DNA of 64,000 bases from Pseudobacillus lumedeiriae (GTDB taxonomy: Bacteria; Bacillota; Bacilli; Bacillales; Domibacillaceae), in NCBI RefSeq assembly GCF_044891285.1, contig NZ_JAUIYO010000009.1, forward strand, positions 32,515 to 96,514, in the 5' to 3' direction. How positions within the stretch are numbered: the stretch's first letter is position 1; the number at the start of each line of letters is the position of its first letter. This document shows positions 15,512-25,189 of this stretch, piece by piece. The notes beneath the pieces were generated by a model. It did no database searches and was not told the DNA's origin. It was given only the letters and a program-made list of their open reading frames with translations. The position numbers and the translations under genes were made by a program.

Positions 15512-16153
15512 ATGCTGCCTCATTATTATACCGTCAAAGGCTATGGTGAAGAAGAAATTACCATTCAGAAATCCCGTTTTATTGCTTACGTGAACCGTGT
15601 CGAAACAGAGGAAGAAGCTCAACAATTCATTCATGATATTAAGAAAAAAAACTGGAACGCTACCCATAATTGCTCCGCCTATATGATCGGCGAAAAGAAT
15701 CATATCCAGAAAGCGAACGATGACGGTGAGCCGAGCGGAACAGCTGGCTTGCCTATCCTTGAAGTATTAAAAAAGCGAGATTTAAAAGACACGGTCATTG
15801 TCGTTACCCGCTATTTTGGAGGAATTAAGCTTGGGACGGGCGGTTTAATTCGTGCCTACGGAAAGTCCGCTTCGGAAGGAATCAACGCAGCACAAGTGGT
15901 CGAACGCCGGCTCATGCAAATCATGGAAACCGTTATTGACTATACGTGGCTCGGTAAAGTAGAGAATGAACTGCGCTCTTCTGTTTATGAACTCAAAGAC
16001 ATTCATTACCTGGAGAATGTAATGGTGGAGACATTTGTTGAAGAAAACCAAAAGGATGCCTTTGCGGCTTGGATGACAGAGTTGACAAATGGACAAGCTG
16101 TTATAAAAGAAGGCGCTCTTCTGTACAAGGAGAACATTGTCAAATCATCGTAA
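15512..16153 (+). CDS. yvyE: YigZ/IMPACT-family protein (YvyE-like)
   Basis: A 213-residue UPF0029/IMPACT-family protein. The N-terminal domain has the DDGEPSGTAGLPILEVL and RYFGGIKLGTGGLIRAYG signatures (about residues 70-120); a small C-terminal DUF1949-like ferredoxin-fold domain follows. The biochemical role is not settled in bacteria. The ATG at 15512 follows a TTGGAGGAATCAATC site; a longer reading from a TTG inside that site is rejected. Its place next to degS matches B. subtilis. Confidence 0.9.
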   Translation: MLPHYYTVKGYGEEEITIQKSRFIAYVNRVETEEEAQQFIHDIKKKNWNATHNCSAYMIGEKNHIQKANDDGEPSGTAGLPILEVLKKRDLKDTVIVVTRYFGGIKLGTGGLIRAYGKSASEGINAAQVVERRLMQIMETVIDYTWLGKVENELRSSVYELKDIHYLENVMVETFVEENQKDAFAAWMTELTNGQAVIKEGALLYKENIVKSS

Positions 16154-16288
16154 ATTTTTTTGAATATACTCGAAAAATTAAATTTACGCTTAGTGTATTT
16201 CATAGTAAAATGAAGGTTGGTCCTTGGAAAACCCAACTATTTGACTAGTTGATCCTTGCCGCATCATTCGTTGAAGGAGATAAATTAT

Positions 16289-17269
16289 ATGTCATCAGAT
16301 AGACAGCGTATGCAAAGACGAAAAAGGCAGAGACGCAAGCGGCGCATCGCGTTTTTCATCTTATTGCCTATTGTGTTTCTCACATTTACAGCTGCCGGCT
16401 ACGGTGCATTTTTATATAAAAAAGCAGAAACCATTTTCACCGGTTCTTATATGGATGACGGCCGCACAAAGTCGGCTTTACGGGATGCGAAAGTTCATCC
16501 CCTGAAAGACAATATTTCCATTTTGTTTATCGGAATTGATGAAAGCGATGTACGTACGAAAGAAGATAAGACACGCTCGGACGCTTTGATGCTGGCTACT
16601 TTAAATGTCAAAGATAAATCCATTAAATTACTTAGTATTCCACGCGATTCTTATGCGTATATTCCTGCAGTTGACTATAAAACAAAAATTAACCACGCGC
16701 ATGCCTTCGGCGGGCCAAAAGCGACGATCGATACCGTAGAAGAGTTGTTGGACATTCCCGTTGATTATTATGTCCGCATGAATTTCTACGCATTTATGGA
16801 CGTTGTAGACGCATTAGGCGGCATTAAGTTTGATGTTCCGTATAAATTGTCTGAAAAGGATTCAAATGATCAGCATAATGCCATTCAGCTGGAGCCCGGC
16901 CTTCAGCATTTAAATGGCGAAGAAGCATTAGCCTTGGCACGGACGAGACATTATGACAGCGACATTGAGCGTGGAAAACGCCAGCAGGAGCTATTACAGA
17001 CGATTGTCAAAAAGGCAACTTCTCTCAACTCCATTACAAAGTATGATGAAATTCTGGAAGCTGTCGGCTCAAACATGAGAACCAACATGACATTCAGCGA
17101 TATGAAATCGTTAATTAATTACAGCAAATCAGGAAGCATGGAATTTGAAACGATTACATTAAAAGGCGAAGATGATAAAATGTCCAACGGCGCTTACATT
17201 TATCGCCTCGACGACGAAGAACTTGAAGTCGTGAAACGCAAACTCTCCCGGCACCTTGGGCTGGATTAA
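16289..17269 (+). CDS. LytR-CpsA-Psr family glycopolymer ligase
   Basis: A 326-residue membrane-anchored LCP protein. A very basic N-terminus (RRKRQRRKRR) precedes one membrane helix (about residues 20-42), and the extracellular LCP domain follows. LCP marks are NISILFIGIDE, RSDALMLATLN with the conserved Arg-Ser-Asp, SIPRDS and DIERGKRQQELL. These enzymes attach teichoic acids or other undecaprenyl-linked polymers to peptidoglycan. The start with a GAAGGAGA site is preferred to a TTG 33 bases upstream. Located where B. subtilis has tagV/yvhJ, facing tagO. Confidence 0.9.
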   Translation: MSSDRQRMQRRKRQRRKRRIAFFILLPIVFLTFTAAGYGAFLYKKAETIFTGSYMDDGRTKSALRDAKVHPLKDNISILFIGIDESDVRTKEDKTRSDALMLATLNVKDKSIKLLSIPRDSYAYIPAVDYKTKINHAHAFGGPKATIDTVEELLDIPVDYYVRMNFYAFMDVVDALGGIKFDVPYKLSEKDSNDQHNAIQLEPGLQHLNGEEALALARTRHYDSDIERGKRQQELLQTIVKKATSLNSITKYDEILEAVGSNMRTNMTFSDMKSLINYSKSGSMEFETITLKGEDDKMSNGAYIYRLDDEELEVVKRKLSRHLGLD

Positions 17270-17280
17270 TCCATTGAGAA

Positions 17281-17329
17281 AAGAGCGGTCTAACCAGTCG
17301 GCCAATGATTGGTATTAGACTGCTCTTTT
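17281..17329 (+). terminator. Terminator of the LCP gene
   Basis: AAGAGCGGTCTAA pairs with TTAGACTGCTCTT (one G-U pair), with an inner CCAAT/ATTGG stem and a trailing T-run, just after the LCP stop codon. Confidence 0.8.
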
Positions 17330-17417
17330 AATATTTCGCATAAATGGCCACTCAATTAGCGGAAAAAACAAGAAACTTCTTGAGCAGCGCTTTTTTAGGC
17401 TGCCTCTCCTCTAAATA

Positions 17418-17460
17418 GATGAAAAAAAGCTGCCAAGTGAACAGGCAGCTTTTTTTCATC
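17418..17460. terminator. Bidirectional terminator overlapping the tagO stop
   Basis: A 17-bp perfect stem starting GATGAAAAAAAGCTGCC with a 9-base loop. Its right arm contains the complement of the tagO TGA codon, so the hairpin begins within the coding end. Runs of A and T on both sides suit termination from either strand. Confidence 0.85.
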
Positions 17461-18514
17461 TATTTAATTCTTTTTTGATACGAATGCGCATGAAGTTAAG
17501 GAGCGGTTTATAGTTGACGCTGACAAGGCCAATGCTTTCAACGAACAACTCGATAGCGATGACTAGTACGGCGATAATGATAAATGCTCCCCAGATCGTA
17601 GCCATCGAAAAAATAATGGCCGCCAGTCCGAACATGGAGGCAATCGCATAAATGAGGAACACGGTTTGTTTGTGTGTATATCCCCTGCGCAGCAGACAAT
17701 GATGAAGATGCGACTTATCTGGAGCCGATAAAGGCTGCTTATTCACCTTTCTTCTAATGATCGCAAAGAGTGTATCAGAAATCGGCACACCGAGAATAAT
17801 AACTGGAATAATTAACGAAATAACTGTAACGTTTTTAAATCCAAGCAGAGAAAGCACGGCAATGATATACCCTAGAAACAATGCACCCGTATCTCCCATG
17901 AAAATTTTAGCCGGGTGAAAGTTGTAATGTAAAAAACCGAGCGTACTGCCTAAAACGAGCAGCGCCATACTCATTACATATATATCGCCCTTCATATAGG
18001 CCATCAAACTGATTGTCAATAAAGCAATGGACGACACTCCCGCTGCAAGCCCATCTAGGCCGTCAATCAGGTTAATCGCATTTGTAATTCCAACAATCCA
18101 AATGATCGTCAGTGGAATACTAAGAAAGCCAAATTCCATTACGCCGCCAAATGGCAATGTAATAAATTCCATTTTGATGCCGCCATACAGTACAACGACA
18201 AGAGCCGCCAGCAGCTGTCCGCCAAGCTTCACTTTTGCTGATAATTCAAATCGGTCGTCGAGTACACCTGTGACAATAATGATCACGCCGCCGATAACGA
18301 TCGCTAAGTTAAAGGGAGACTGCGGCTGCAGCACGAGCAGGCCGAGCATAAAGCTGATAAAGATAGCCAGCCCTCCCATGCGGGGCATAATGCTTTCGTG
18401 GACTTTACGGTAATTCGGTTTATCGACCGCACCAACAGCAACCGCCAGCTTCTTAACAAGAGGTGTGATGGCAAGCGATGCTAACATACAAATCACAAAA
18501 GCAAGGGAAACCAT
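17456..18514 (-). CDS. tagO: TagO, undecaprenyl-phosphate GlcNAc-1-phosphate transferase
   Basis: A 352-residue polytopic MraY/WecA-type enzyme that starts wall teichoic acid and other envelope polymers by moving GlcNAc-1-P to undecaprenyl phosphate. Family motifs are present: NYRKVHE near the N-terminus, TNAINLIDGLDGLAAG (the Asp-rich catalytic loop), FMGDTGALFLGY and the HLHH histidine motif in KSHLHHCLL. About ten membrane helices are expected. A GGAGG site precedes the ATG. The gene faces the LCP ligase, the same pairing as in B. subtilis. Confidence 0.94.
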   Translation of the reverse strand: MVSLAFVICMLASLAITPLVKKLAVAVGAVDKPNYRKVHESIMPRMGGLAIFISFMLGLLVLQPQSPFNLAIVIGGVIIIVTGVLDDRFELSAKVKLGGQLLAALVVVLYGGIKMEFITLPFGGVMEFGFLSIPLTIIWIVGITNAINLIDGLDGLAAGVSSIALLTISLMAYMKGDIYVMSMALLVLGSTLGFLHYNFHPAKIFMGDTGALFLGYIIAVLSLLGFKNVTVISLIIPVIILGVPISDTLFAIIRRKVNKQPLSAPDKSHLHHCLLRRGYTHKQTVFLIYAIASMFGLAAIIFSMATIWGAFIIIAVLVIAIELFVESIGLVSVNYKPLLNFMRIRIKKELNR

Positions 18515-18871
18515 GGAGTACCTCCTTCAAATATAAACAAACAAGTGATCCAGAAAAGCTTGATCTATTAAACGGCTTTCATCCGCTTATTTTTATGTTC
18601 TCTCATAAATGAAATTCCTTTCAACATTATAATGGCAATTCAAAATAACTTCCATAGAAAACATATAAAAAGACCATAACTTTTCCATTTTCTCTTTCTT
18701 CTGACTTTTCAACTACCCGTTTCCCGTTGCATTCACACCATTTTTTTCTTTATTTTGACAATCTCCCACATATATTAGTCATTCGATTCTTCTTTTGATA
18801 AAATAAAATAATGATTTGCCTTTTATAAACCTTATTTAGTTTGAAATTTCTCCAAGGGAGCGTAAAAATAC
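18515..18871. other. Divergent promoter region tagO/secA2
   Basis: About 357 AT-rich bases. A TTGACA hexamer (18755-18760) and a TATATT (18771-18776) occur but are spaced too closely to be a single classical promoter. No convincing hairpin, gene or repeat is seen. Confidence 0.4.
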
Positions 18872-21229
18872 ATGATTTCGTTTTTTAAAAAGCTGAGTGA
18901 CTCGAACGATCAGCGTTTGAAAAAATATTATAAAATAGTCAACCAAATCAATGAGCTGGAAGCCGGTTTTGAAAAGCTGTCAGATGAAGAATTAACCCAA
19001 ATGACTGACACGTTTAAAGAAAGACTGGCAAACGGCGAAACCATTGATGATATTAAGGCAGAAGCTTTTGCAGTTGTACGGGAAGCGTCTAAACGCGTAC
19101 TTGGCATGCGACACTATGATGTGCAGCTGATCGGCGGTCTCGTGCTGACAGAAGCGAATATTGCTGAAATGGCCACTGGAGAAGGAAAAACACTCGTCGC
19201 TTCTTTGCCAAGCTATTTGCGGGCTTTAGAAGGAAAAGGCGTACACGTCATTACAGTGAACGACTACCTGGCAAGCCGTGACCGGGAAATCATCGGTCCT
19301 CTTCATGAATTTCTAGGACTGACAGTCGGCCTTAATTTGCCGCTTATGGACCCTGAGCAAAAACAAAAAGCTTACCAGGCTGATATTACATATGGCGTCG
19401 GCACCGAGTTCGGCTTTGATTATCTGCGCGACAACATGGTGTGGCATCCGAGCCAGCGCGTTCAGCGTCCATATCATTTTGCCATCATTGACGAAGTGGA
19501 CAGCGTCTTAATTGATGAAGCAAAAACACCGCTCATCATTGCCGGCAAAATGCCTGCAAGCGCCGATCTTCACGTCATCGGCGCCCGCGTTGCCAGCCGC
19601 TTCGTGAAAGATGAAGATTATCATATGGATGACGAAACAAAAGCGGTCAGCTTAACTGAGCAGGGCATTGAAAAAGTGGAAAAAGCCTTTGGAATCGACA
19701 ATCTATATGAACTGGAACATCAAACGCTCTACCACTACATGATCCAAGCTGTACGCGCCCATGTCATGTTTGAGCGCGACGTTGATTACATCGTAAAAGA
19801 CGGCAAAATTCTGCTTGTTGATATGTTCACTGGCCGGACGATGGAAGGACGAACATTAAGTGATGGTCTGCACCAAGCCCTTGAAGCGAAGGAAAAGCTA
19901 GAAATTACAGATGAAAATAAAACACAAGCCTCCATCACGATTCAAAATTATTTCCGCATGTATCCTCACCTTTCAGGGATGACCGGTACAGCGAAAACAG
20001 AAGAGAAAGAATTCCAGCAAGTATATAACATGCAAGTCATCCAAATTCCAACGAATCGACCAAAACAGCGCGTAGATATGCCAGACAACATTTACGCTAC
20101 GGAAGAAGCTAAATATAATGCTGTAACAGAAGAAGTAAAAAAACGACACACAACGGGCCAGCCGGTTCTCGTTGGTACAACTTCCATTCTGCAATCCGAA
20201 AAAATCGCGAAACATTTCCAAGAAGCTGGCCTATCCTTTGAACTGCTGAATGCAAAAAGTGTGGAACAAGAAGTTGAGTTAATTTCCAGATCAGGTCAAA
20301 GAAATCATATTACCATTGCGACCAATATGGCGGGCCGCGGAACAGATATTCTGTTAGGAGATGGCGTGGCGGAACTTGGCGGACTCTTCGTGTTAGGCAC
20401 AGAACGGCATGAGAGCCGCCGGGTGGATAATCAGCTGAAAGGCCGCTCCGGACGGCAGGGAGATCCGGGAGCCAGCCAGTTCTTCATTTCACTGGAAGAC
20501 ACGATGTTCCGCCGCTTCGCCAAAGAGGAGCTGGAAAAGCTCGCAAAGAAGCTGCAAACAGATGAACACGGAATCGTAACAAATAAAAAAATGCAGGAAT
20601 TCGTTGATCGTGTCCAGCGTATTGTCGAAGGGGCTAACTTCTCCATGAGAGAATACAACTTAAAGCTCGATGACGTCATTAACGAGCAGCGCGGAATTAT
20701 TTTTAGCCTTCGTAATAAAGCGGTTGACTCCGACAAACATTTCGACCGATTCCTTGCTATGCTGCAAGAAGCGGTGCACGATGAGATTGATCGTTTATGT
20801 CCCGAAGACGAGTCTCCAGATGAATGGCTGGTCGACCAGCTTGCCGGAAATATCAGCGCTCTTCTCGGCGGCCGCCCTGTGCATCTGCCTGAAGAAGCCA
20901 TGGGAAGAAAAGAAATCGATGCCATTGTTCAGCAGGCTGTTTCCGCTTATGTTGAGGAACTGACAGCGGAGTATCAGCCAGAATGGGATGAATACATTAA
21001 ACGAATCATTCTTTCTGTCATCGATCGCCTCTGGGTGGAGCATTTAGAAAATATGACCCGCTTGAAAGAAGGAATCGGCCTCCGCTATTATCAGCAGGAA
21101 GACCCGATGAGAATTTATGCACGCGAAGGGCTGCAGCTGTTTACAGACATGCATCATCAGCTCCAAAAAGAGATCGCCGCTCAATTTGGACAGATCGTCA
21201 AAGAATTAAATACTAAGGAGATATTATGA
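18872..21229 (+). CDS. secA2: SecA2, accessory preprotein translocase ATPase
   Basis: A 785-residue SecA, shorter than the housekeeping SecA and lacking its C-terminal zinc-binding tail (the protein ends QIVKELNTKEIL). Helicase motifs are intact: Walker A ATGEGKT at 101-107, DEVD at 207-210, and GRGTDI and QLKGRSGRQGD in the second ATPase half. In B. anthracis and relatives such a SecA2 exports S-layer proteins together with SlaP. Here slaP follows with a 4-base ATGA overlap, fixing the assignment. The main secA must lie outside the window. Confidence 0.94.
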   Translation: MISFFKKLSDSNDQRLKKYYKIVNQINELEAGFEKLSDEELTQMTDTFKERLANGETIDDIKAEAFAVVREASKRVLGMRHYDVQLIGGLVLTEANIAEMATGEGKTLVASLPSYLRALEGKGVHVITVNDYLASRDREIIGPLHEFLGLTVGLNLPLMDPEQKQKAYQADITYGVGTEFGFDYLRDNMVWHPSQRVQRPYHFAIIDEVDSVLIDEAKTPLIIAGKMPASADLHVIGARVASRFVKDEDYHMDDETKAVSLTEQGIEKVEKAFGIDNLYELEHQTLYHYMIQAVRAHVMFERDVDYIVKDGKILLVDMFTGRTMEGRTLSDGLHQALEAKEKLEITDENKTQASITIQNYFRMYPHLSGMTGTAKTEEKEFQQVYNMQVIQIPTNRPKQRVDMPDNIYATEEAKYNAVTEEVKKRHTTGQPVLVGTTSILQSEKIAKHFQEAGLSFELLNAKSVEQEVELISRSGQRNHITIATNMAGRGTDILLGDGVAELGGLFVLGTERHESRRVDNQLKGRSGRQGDPGASQFFISLEDTMFRRFAKEELEKLAKKLQTDEHGIVTNKKMQEFVDRVQRIVEGANFSMREYNLKLDDVINEQRGIIFSLRNKAVDSDKHFDRFLAMLQEAVHDEIDRLCPEDESPDEWLVDQLAGNISALLGGRPVHLPEEAMGRKEIDAIVQQAVSAYVEELTAEYQPEWDEYIKRIILSVIDRLWVEHLENMTRLKEGIGLRYYQQEDPMRIYAREGLQLFTDMHHQLQKEIAAQFGQIVKELNTKEIL

Positions 21230-22131
21230 TGTTCTCATTTTTTAAAAAGAAAAAAAACGATATAAATCAATTGAAAAACGACGGCCGTGAAAGTGCTATT
21301 GCTTCAAGCGAATTAACAGACGGCGAAACAGCCGAATCAGCGGAAGAAGTAGAAACAGAACTTTCCCTTCATCCGTCGGCCAACATCCCAAAAGAGCAAA
21401 TGTACGTTCTGCGCTTTCTAAACAATGAACTGTCGCCTTTAAAAGCAAATCAGCTGTCCCTATCAGGCATTGAATGGGATGAACAGCCAGAGGGGCTCGC
21501 TGTTTCTGCCTTCGTCCGTAATTCCGTCGATAAAGGCATCCAATTAGGTGACGTCTCCCTCTTGTTAATCAATGAGGAAAACCAAGTCAAAGCAAGACAC
21601 GACTTTAATCTAGCCGAAGTGGGAGAAATCCCTGCCAAAAGCAGCCGGCCATGGACATTCATTTTTCCAGCAGCTTCTGTTGAACAACAAGTAGAGCTGG
21701 GCAAAGAAAATTGGACGCTCGCCTTTGATTTAACATCCAAAGAACATCAATTGGATTTAGCTGATTCATGGGAAGAATCCTTGCCAGCCGAAGAAAAAGA
21801 AAAACTGCAGCAGCTCGTCAAACAGCTTGGTGCTCCTGGCAAAAATGAATTAAATTTCACTGGGCTGCAGGCAAAAGCAGCGGAAGACGGCAAATTTCAT
21901 GTCACGATTTTGATCCGTAACGGCTATACCCGCAACATCAACATTGAGAAGCTTCCATTGCAAGTACTCGATAGCCAGAAAGAAATCATAGCGGAAGGGC
22001 AGTTTAACATTGGGAGCTTAGAAATAAAGGCCAACACAACGAAGCCGTGGTCCTTTATTTTCCCGAAAGAACTTTTAAAAGCCGAACATCCAGATCTTTC
22101 AAGCTGGAGTGTACAAGTGAAAAACAACTAA
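21226..22131 (+). CDS. slaP: SlaP-like accessory Sec S-layer assembly protein
   Basis: A 301-residue, soluble, acidic protein without a signal peptide. It contains two copies of the SLAP domain; both end in the recognisable block, EIPAKSSRPWTFIFP (about residue 135) and EIKANTTKPWSFIFP (about 268). SlaP works in the cytosol with SecA2 to deliver S-layer proteins. It is translationally coupled to secA2 and followed by a terminator. A second assembly gene, slaQ, and csaB are not present in this window. Confidence 0.9.
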   Translation: MMFSFFKKKKNDINQLKNDGRESAIASSELTDGETAESAEEVETELSLHPSANIPKEQMYVLRFLNNELSPLKANQLSLSGIEWDEQPEGLAVSAFVRNSVDKGIQLGDVSLLLINEENQVKARHDFNLAEVGEIPAKSSRPWTFIFPAASVEQQVELGKENWTLAFDLTSKEHQLDLADSWEESLPAEEKEKLQQLVKQLGAPGKNELNFTGLQAKAAEDGKFHVTILIRNGYTRNINIEKLPLQVLDSQKEIIAEGQFNIGSLEIKANTTKPWSFIFPKELLKAEHPDLSSWSVQVKNN

Positions 22132-22156
22132 TTTGCTAGTTTATAAGAATTTTAAG

Positions 22157-22198
22157 ATGAAAAATCCAGCAGTATACAATTCCTGCTGGATTTTTCAT
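22157..22198. terminator. Convergent terminator slaP / phosphodiester glycosidase
   Basis: A perfect 16-bp stem starting ATGAAAAATCCAGCAG with a 10-base loop; T-rich on both strands. It serves the two genes that end towards each other. Confidence 0.85.
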
Positions 22199-22209
22199 TT
22201 TATTTCTAT

Positions 22210-23403
22210 TTATTTACTTTGAAACACTTCTAAAATAGCGGAAACCGCCCGCTCACGTCCATCCGAAGGCCGGTTCAGCACTTTTGATTTGCTTGAGCCG
22301 ATTGCCCGTCCCGCCATCGTCGTTGAACCTCCTCCGTCTAGGTTCAATGCTTGATAGCCTCCAACACTTTGTAAATACTGAGCGAATTCTTTCAGTGTCA
22401 TTCCTGGACGGCCTTTTTGGCGGCCGTCAACGGTAACAAAATACACTTTTCTTCCGGATTGATCGACCATAACAGCTGATCGTGGTGCTCTTGATTTTGC
22501 ATTTGGACTCGTTTCTGCCATCGTCATATTTACTTTTCCTTTTTGCACGAGCAGCGGTCCGCTCGCGAGCATGAAGCGGCTGTCTTTCCATTTCTCATCT
22601 AAATCAATGGTTAAAGAAACGGAGTCACCTAGCCTCAATTGTTTCACAAGTTCTGTTTTCTCCCCGTGTGCCGACAAGACAAATCCATTTTTCGGAATAG
22701 CAGAACTTGATCGTTCTCCATACTTTCTGATAGCTGACACTTTTCCGGTCACTTCCCTGCCAAACTCGGCTCCTGGGTCAAGCGGCTGATCAAGCCCGCT
22801 GACAGTGACTTCATAGCCATATGGATTCGTCCTCGTATGGTTAAATTTCATGCTTCTCGTATACAGAATCAATTCATCCTTTTCACGCGACTCATTGTAT
22901 CCTGTCATCGGCAAAGCCGTTTCTTCAAAACTAGCCGTGATTCGTAATTGAAAACGGTCAATCACGGCTGCGCCATTTCGCATAACACCAAACGCTGCCG
23001 GCACGTACATGTAGTCGGTGTGTTTATTTGACACTGCACCAAGGTTATCCAGTTTATTGTCTTTAGCAAGCAGATAAGCTGGTTCCTTCGAAGCAAAGTG
23101 GAAAAATGAAGCATTGATCGCTCCCAGCTGCCTCTGTCCGGCCGGCATTTTACGATTAGACAGTGCGGATACCCGATCCAGGCGATAATATGGTGCAGGC
23201 AAATAATAAGAAATACTATGCCCCCTCTTCGTTAAATCAATCCCCATGATGTCAATGGATTGATAGGTTCCGTTCACTTTCGTGTACACGTTCTTCCAGT
23301 TAACTCCATTGCTTAACGCCGTTGTTTTTGCTGAACTTTCCACCGGAAAAGCCAGCAGCAGGACGAATATGAAAAGAAACGGTCCTGTTTTGTTCTTATA
23401 CAA
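22210..23403 (-). CDS. Secreted phosphodiester glycosidase (NAGPA-like, DUF2233)
   Basis: A 397-residue exported protein: a signal peptide (FLFIFVLLLAFPVESSAKT) and a C-terminal phosphodiester-glycosidase domain. The family hallmarks are ASGPLLVQKGK, RSAVMVDQSGRKVYFVTVDG and LNLDGGGSTTMAGR. Relatives remove GlcNAc from phosphodiester-linked sugars, or cut wall teichoic acid in Bacillus. Placed between slaP and the O-acetylation pair, it may trim a phosphodiester-containing wall polymer. That substrate is an inference. An AGAGGAG site lies 10 bases before the ATG. Confidence 0.85.
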   Translation of the reverse strand: MYKNKTGPFLFIFVLLLAFPVESSAKTTALSNGVNWKNVYTKVNGTYQSIDIMGIDLTKRGHSISYYLPAPYYRLDRVSALSNRKMPAGQRQLGAINASFFHFASKEPAYLLAKDNKLDNLGAVSNKHTDYMYVPAAFGVMRNGAAVIDRFQLRITASFEETALPMTGYNESREKDELILYTRSMKFNHTRTNPYGYEVTVSGLDQPLDPGAEFGREVTGKVSAIRKYGERSSSAIPKNGFVLSAHGEKTELVKQLRLGDSVSLTIDLDEKWKDSRFMLASGPLLVQKGKVNMTMAETSPNAKSRAPRSAVMVDQSGRKVYFVTVDGRQKGRPGMTLKEFAQYLQSVGGYQALNLDGGGSTTMAGRAIGSSKSKVLNRPSDGRERAVSAILEVFQSK

Positions 23404-23732
23404 TAGGTATAACTCCTCTCTATCTGCTAAACTATTTCAATTATATCAAAATACCCAGACCTTTTTGGGTGTTTTTTACAAAAAGAAAAAGCACCTGTTC
23501 ATAAAAACAGGTGCTTTCGGGCCATCCAACCGTTGCCACTTCATTATTATCAAATTACAAAACAGAAAACTATACTTTCATTTTACCATATCTCCGTATT
23601 TTAACAAGAAATATTTTCATCTAATGGATATAATATCTTAAGTGCAGGGAAATCCGCTTCATTGTGTTCGAGTATTGATTATAGTATGATTAGTTCGCCG
23701 TTATTTTCGGATGGTTTGTGGAGGAGATCAGC
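23404..23732. other. Divergent region glycosidase / patA
   Basis: About 330 bases without a gene. It holds a strong hairpin (23488-23517) oriented as a terminator on the minus strand, and AT-rich promoter-like sequence from 23650 to 23700 in front of patA. Confidence 0.5.
23488..23517 (-). terminator. Terminator-like hairpin in the leader of the glycosidase gene
   Basis: A perfect 12-bp stem AAAGCACCTGTT/AACAGGTGCTTT, 6-base loop, followed on the minus strand by TTTTTCTTTTTG. It lies 85 bases upstream of the glycosidase start with no gene between, so it either attenuates that gene or ends a small RNA. Confidence 0.7.
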
Positions 23733-25178
23733 TTGATTTTTAATTCATTTGAATTTATTTTTTTATTTCTTCCGATTGTTTTGCTCGGTTACTTCTTGTT
23801 GAATCACTGGAATTTCACGCTGGCTAAAGCTTGGCTTCTCGGAGGTTCTTTATTTTTTTACGGCTGGTGGAACCCGAGCTATTTGCCCTTAATTTTCGCT
23901 TCGCTTATTGTAAACTTTCTCATTGGCACAGCACTCGGCAAGGAGTCTTTCCTTTCTAAAAGAAAGCTGATCTTAACGATCGGTGTAGTCTTTAACGTCA
24001 GCCTGCTCGGCTACTTTAAATACTATGATTTTTTTGTAGAAAACATTAATTTTTTATTCCATGAGTCTATTATGTTAAAAAACTTGCTGTTGCCTTTAGC
24101 GATTTCTTTTTATACATTTCAGCAAATTGGTTATTTAGTAGATTCCTATCGTCAGGAAACGAAAGGGTACAGTTTTTTAGACTACTCTTTGTTCGTCACA
24201 TTTTTCCCGCAGTTAATTGCCGGGCCGATCGTTCACCACAGCCAGGTGATGAAACAGTTCCGGCAACAAGAAAATCGCCGGCTGAACCCGCACAATTTCG
24301 CACTCGGGCTGCTTATATTCAGCATCGGTTTGTTTAAAAAAGTAGCGGTTGCCGACTCATTCGCGATTTGGGCCAATAAAGGATACGCGATGGCAGACAG
24401 CCTTACGTTTGTAGACGGCTGGATGACAGCGCTGGCTTATACGTTTCAGCTTTATTTTGATTTCAGCGGCTACTCAGATATGGCCATTGGCGCCGGGTTG
24501 TTGTTTAACATCCGTCTTCCGAAAAACTTCTTATCTCCGTATAAAGCGGTAGATATTCAAGATTTTTGGAGAAGATGGCATATTACTCTCAATATCTTTT
24601 TAACTCAATATATTTATATCCCTCTTGGCGGCAGCCGGAAAGGGCCGGCTAGGACGTATATCAATATATTGATTATTTTCTTCATCAGCGGCTTTTGGCA
24701 TGGAGCCGGCTGGACTTTCATCGTCTGGGGAATGATGCACGGCGCAGCAAGTGTCATAGCCCGCGCATGGAAAAAAGCGGGACATGCCCTGAACAAGCCG
24801 ATTGCTTGGTTTATCACCTTCAACTTTGTTAATGTGTCATGGGTGTTCTTCCGTGCTCCCGACTTCCAAACCGCCATCCATGTGTTAAAGAGCATGGCTG
24901 GAATGAACGGTTTTTATTTACCAAAAGAAGTGATTGAATCCTTACATATCCCGCTCGGCAGTCCGGTACTGTTTAACTTTAACTTAGGCAGCCCATTTTT
25001 AGAAGTATTATTGTATATGATCGGCGGATTCCTAATCATTCTGTTTACGAAAAACTCCATCGAATGGAGAGACGAATTTAAACCTAAAAAGACAGTTGCT
25101 TTGTATGCCGCTATTCTTTTTCTTTATTCTGTGATGCAGCTGCAGCAAGTGACAGCTTTTCTTTACTTTAACTTTTAG
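23733..25178 (+). CDS. PatA-like MBOAT O-acyltransferase
   Basis: A 481-residue polytopic membrane-bound O-acyltransferase. It begins MIFNSFEFIFLFLPIVLLGY, the standard start of PatA/AlgI-type proteins, and carries QDFWRRWHITL with the conserved motif, plus the catalytic His in SGFWHGAGWTFIVWG. Such proteins pass acetyl groups across the membrane. The TTG at 23733 follows GGAGGAG; an earlier GTG lies inside that site. The next gene, 11 bp away, is the PatB-type partner. B. anthracis PatA1/PatB1 acetylate the wall polysaccharide that holds the S-layer. Confidence 0.9.
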   Translation: MIFNSFEFIFLFLPIVLLGYFLLNHWNFTLAKAWLLGGSLFFYGWWNPSYLPLIFASLIVNFLIGTALGKESFLSKRKLILTIGVVFNVSLLGYFKYYDFFVENINFLFHESIMLKNLLLPLAISFYTFQQIGYLVDSYRQETKGYSFLDYSLFVTFFPQLIAGPIVHHSQVMKQFRQQENRRLNPHNFALGLLIFSIGLFKKVAVADSFAIWANKGYAMADSLTFVDGWMTALAYTFQLYFDFSGYSDMAIGAGLLFNIRLPKNFLSPYKAVDIQDFWRRWHITLNIFLTQYIYIPLGGSRKGPARTYINILIIFFISGFWHGAGWTFIVWGMMHGAASVIARAWKKAGHALNKPIAWFITFNFVNVSWVFFRAPDFQTAIHVLKSMAGMNGFYLPKEVIESLHIPLGSPVLFNFNLGSPFLEVLLYMIGGFLIILFTKNSIEWRDEFKPKKTVALYAAILFLYSVMQLQQVTAFLYFNF

Positions 25179-25189
25179 GGTGGATCGTA

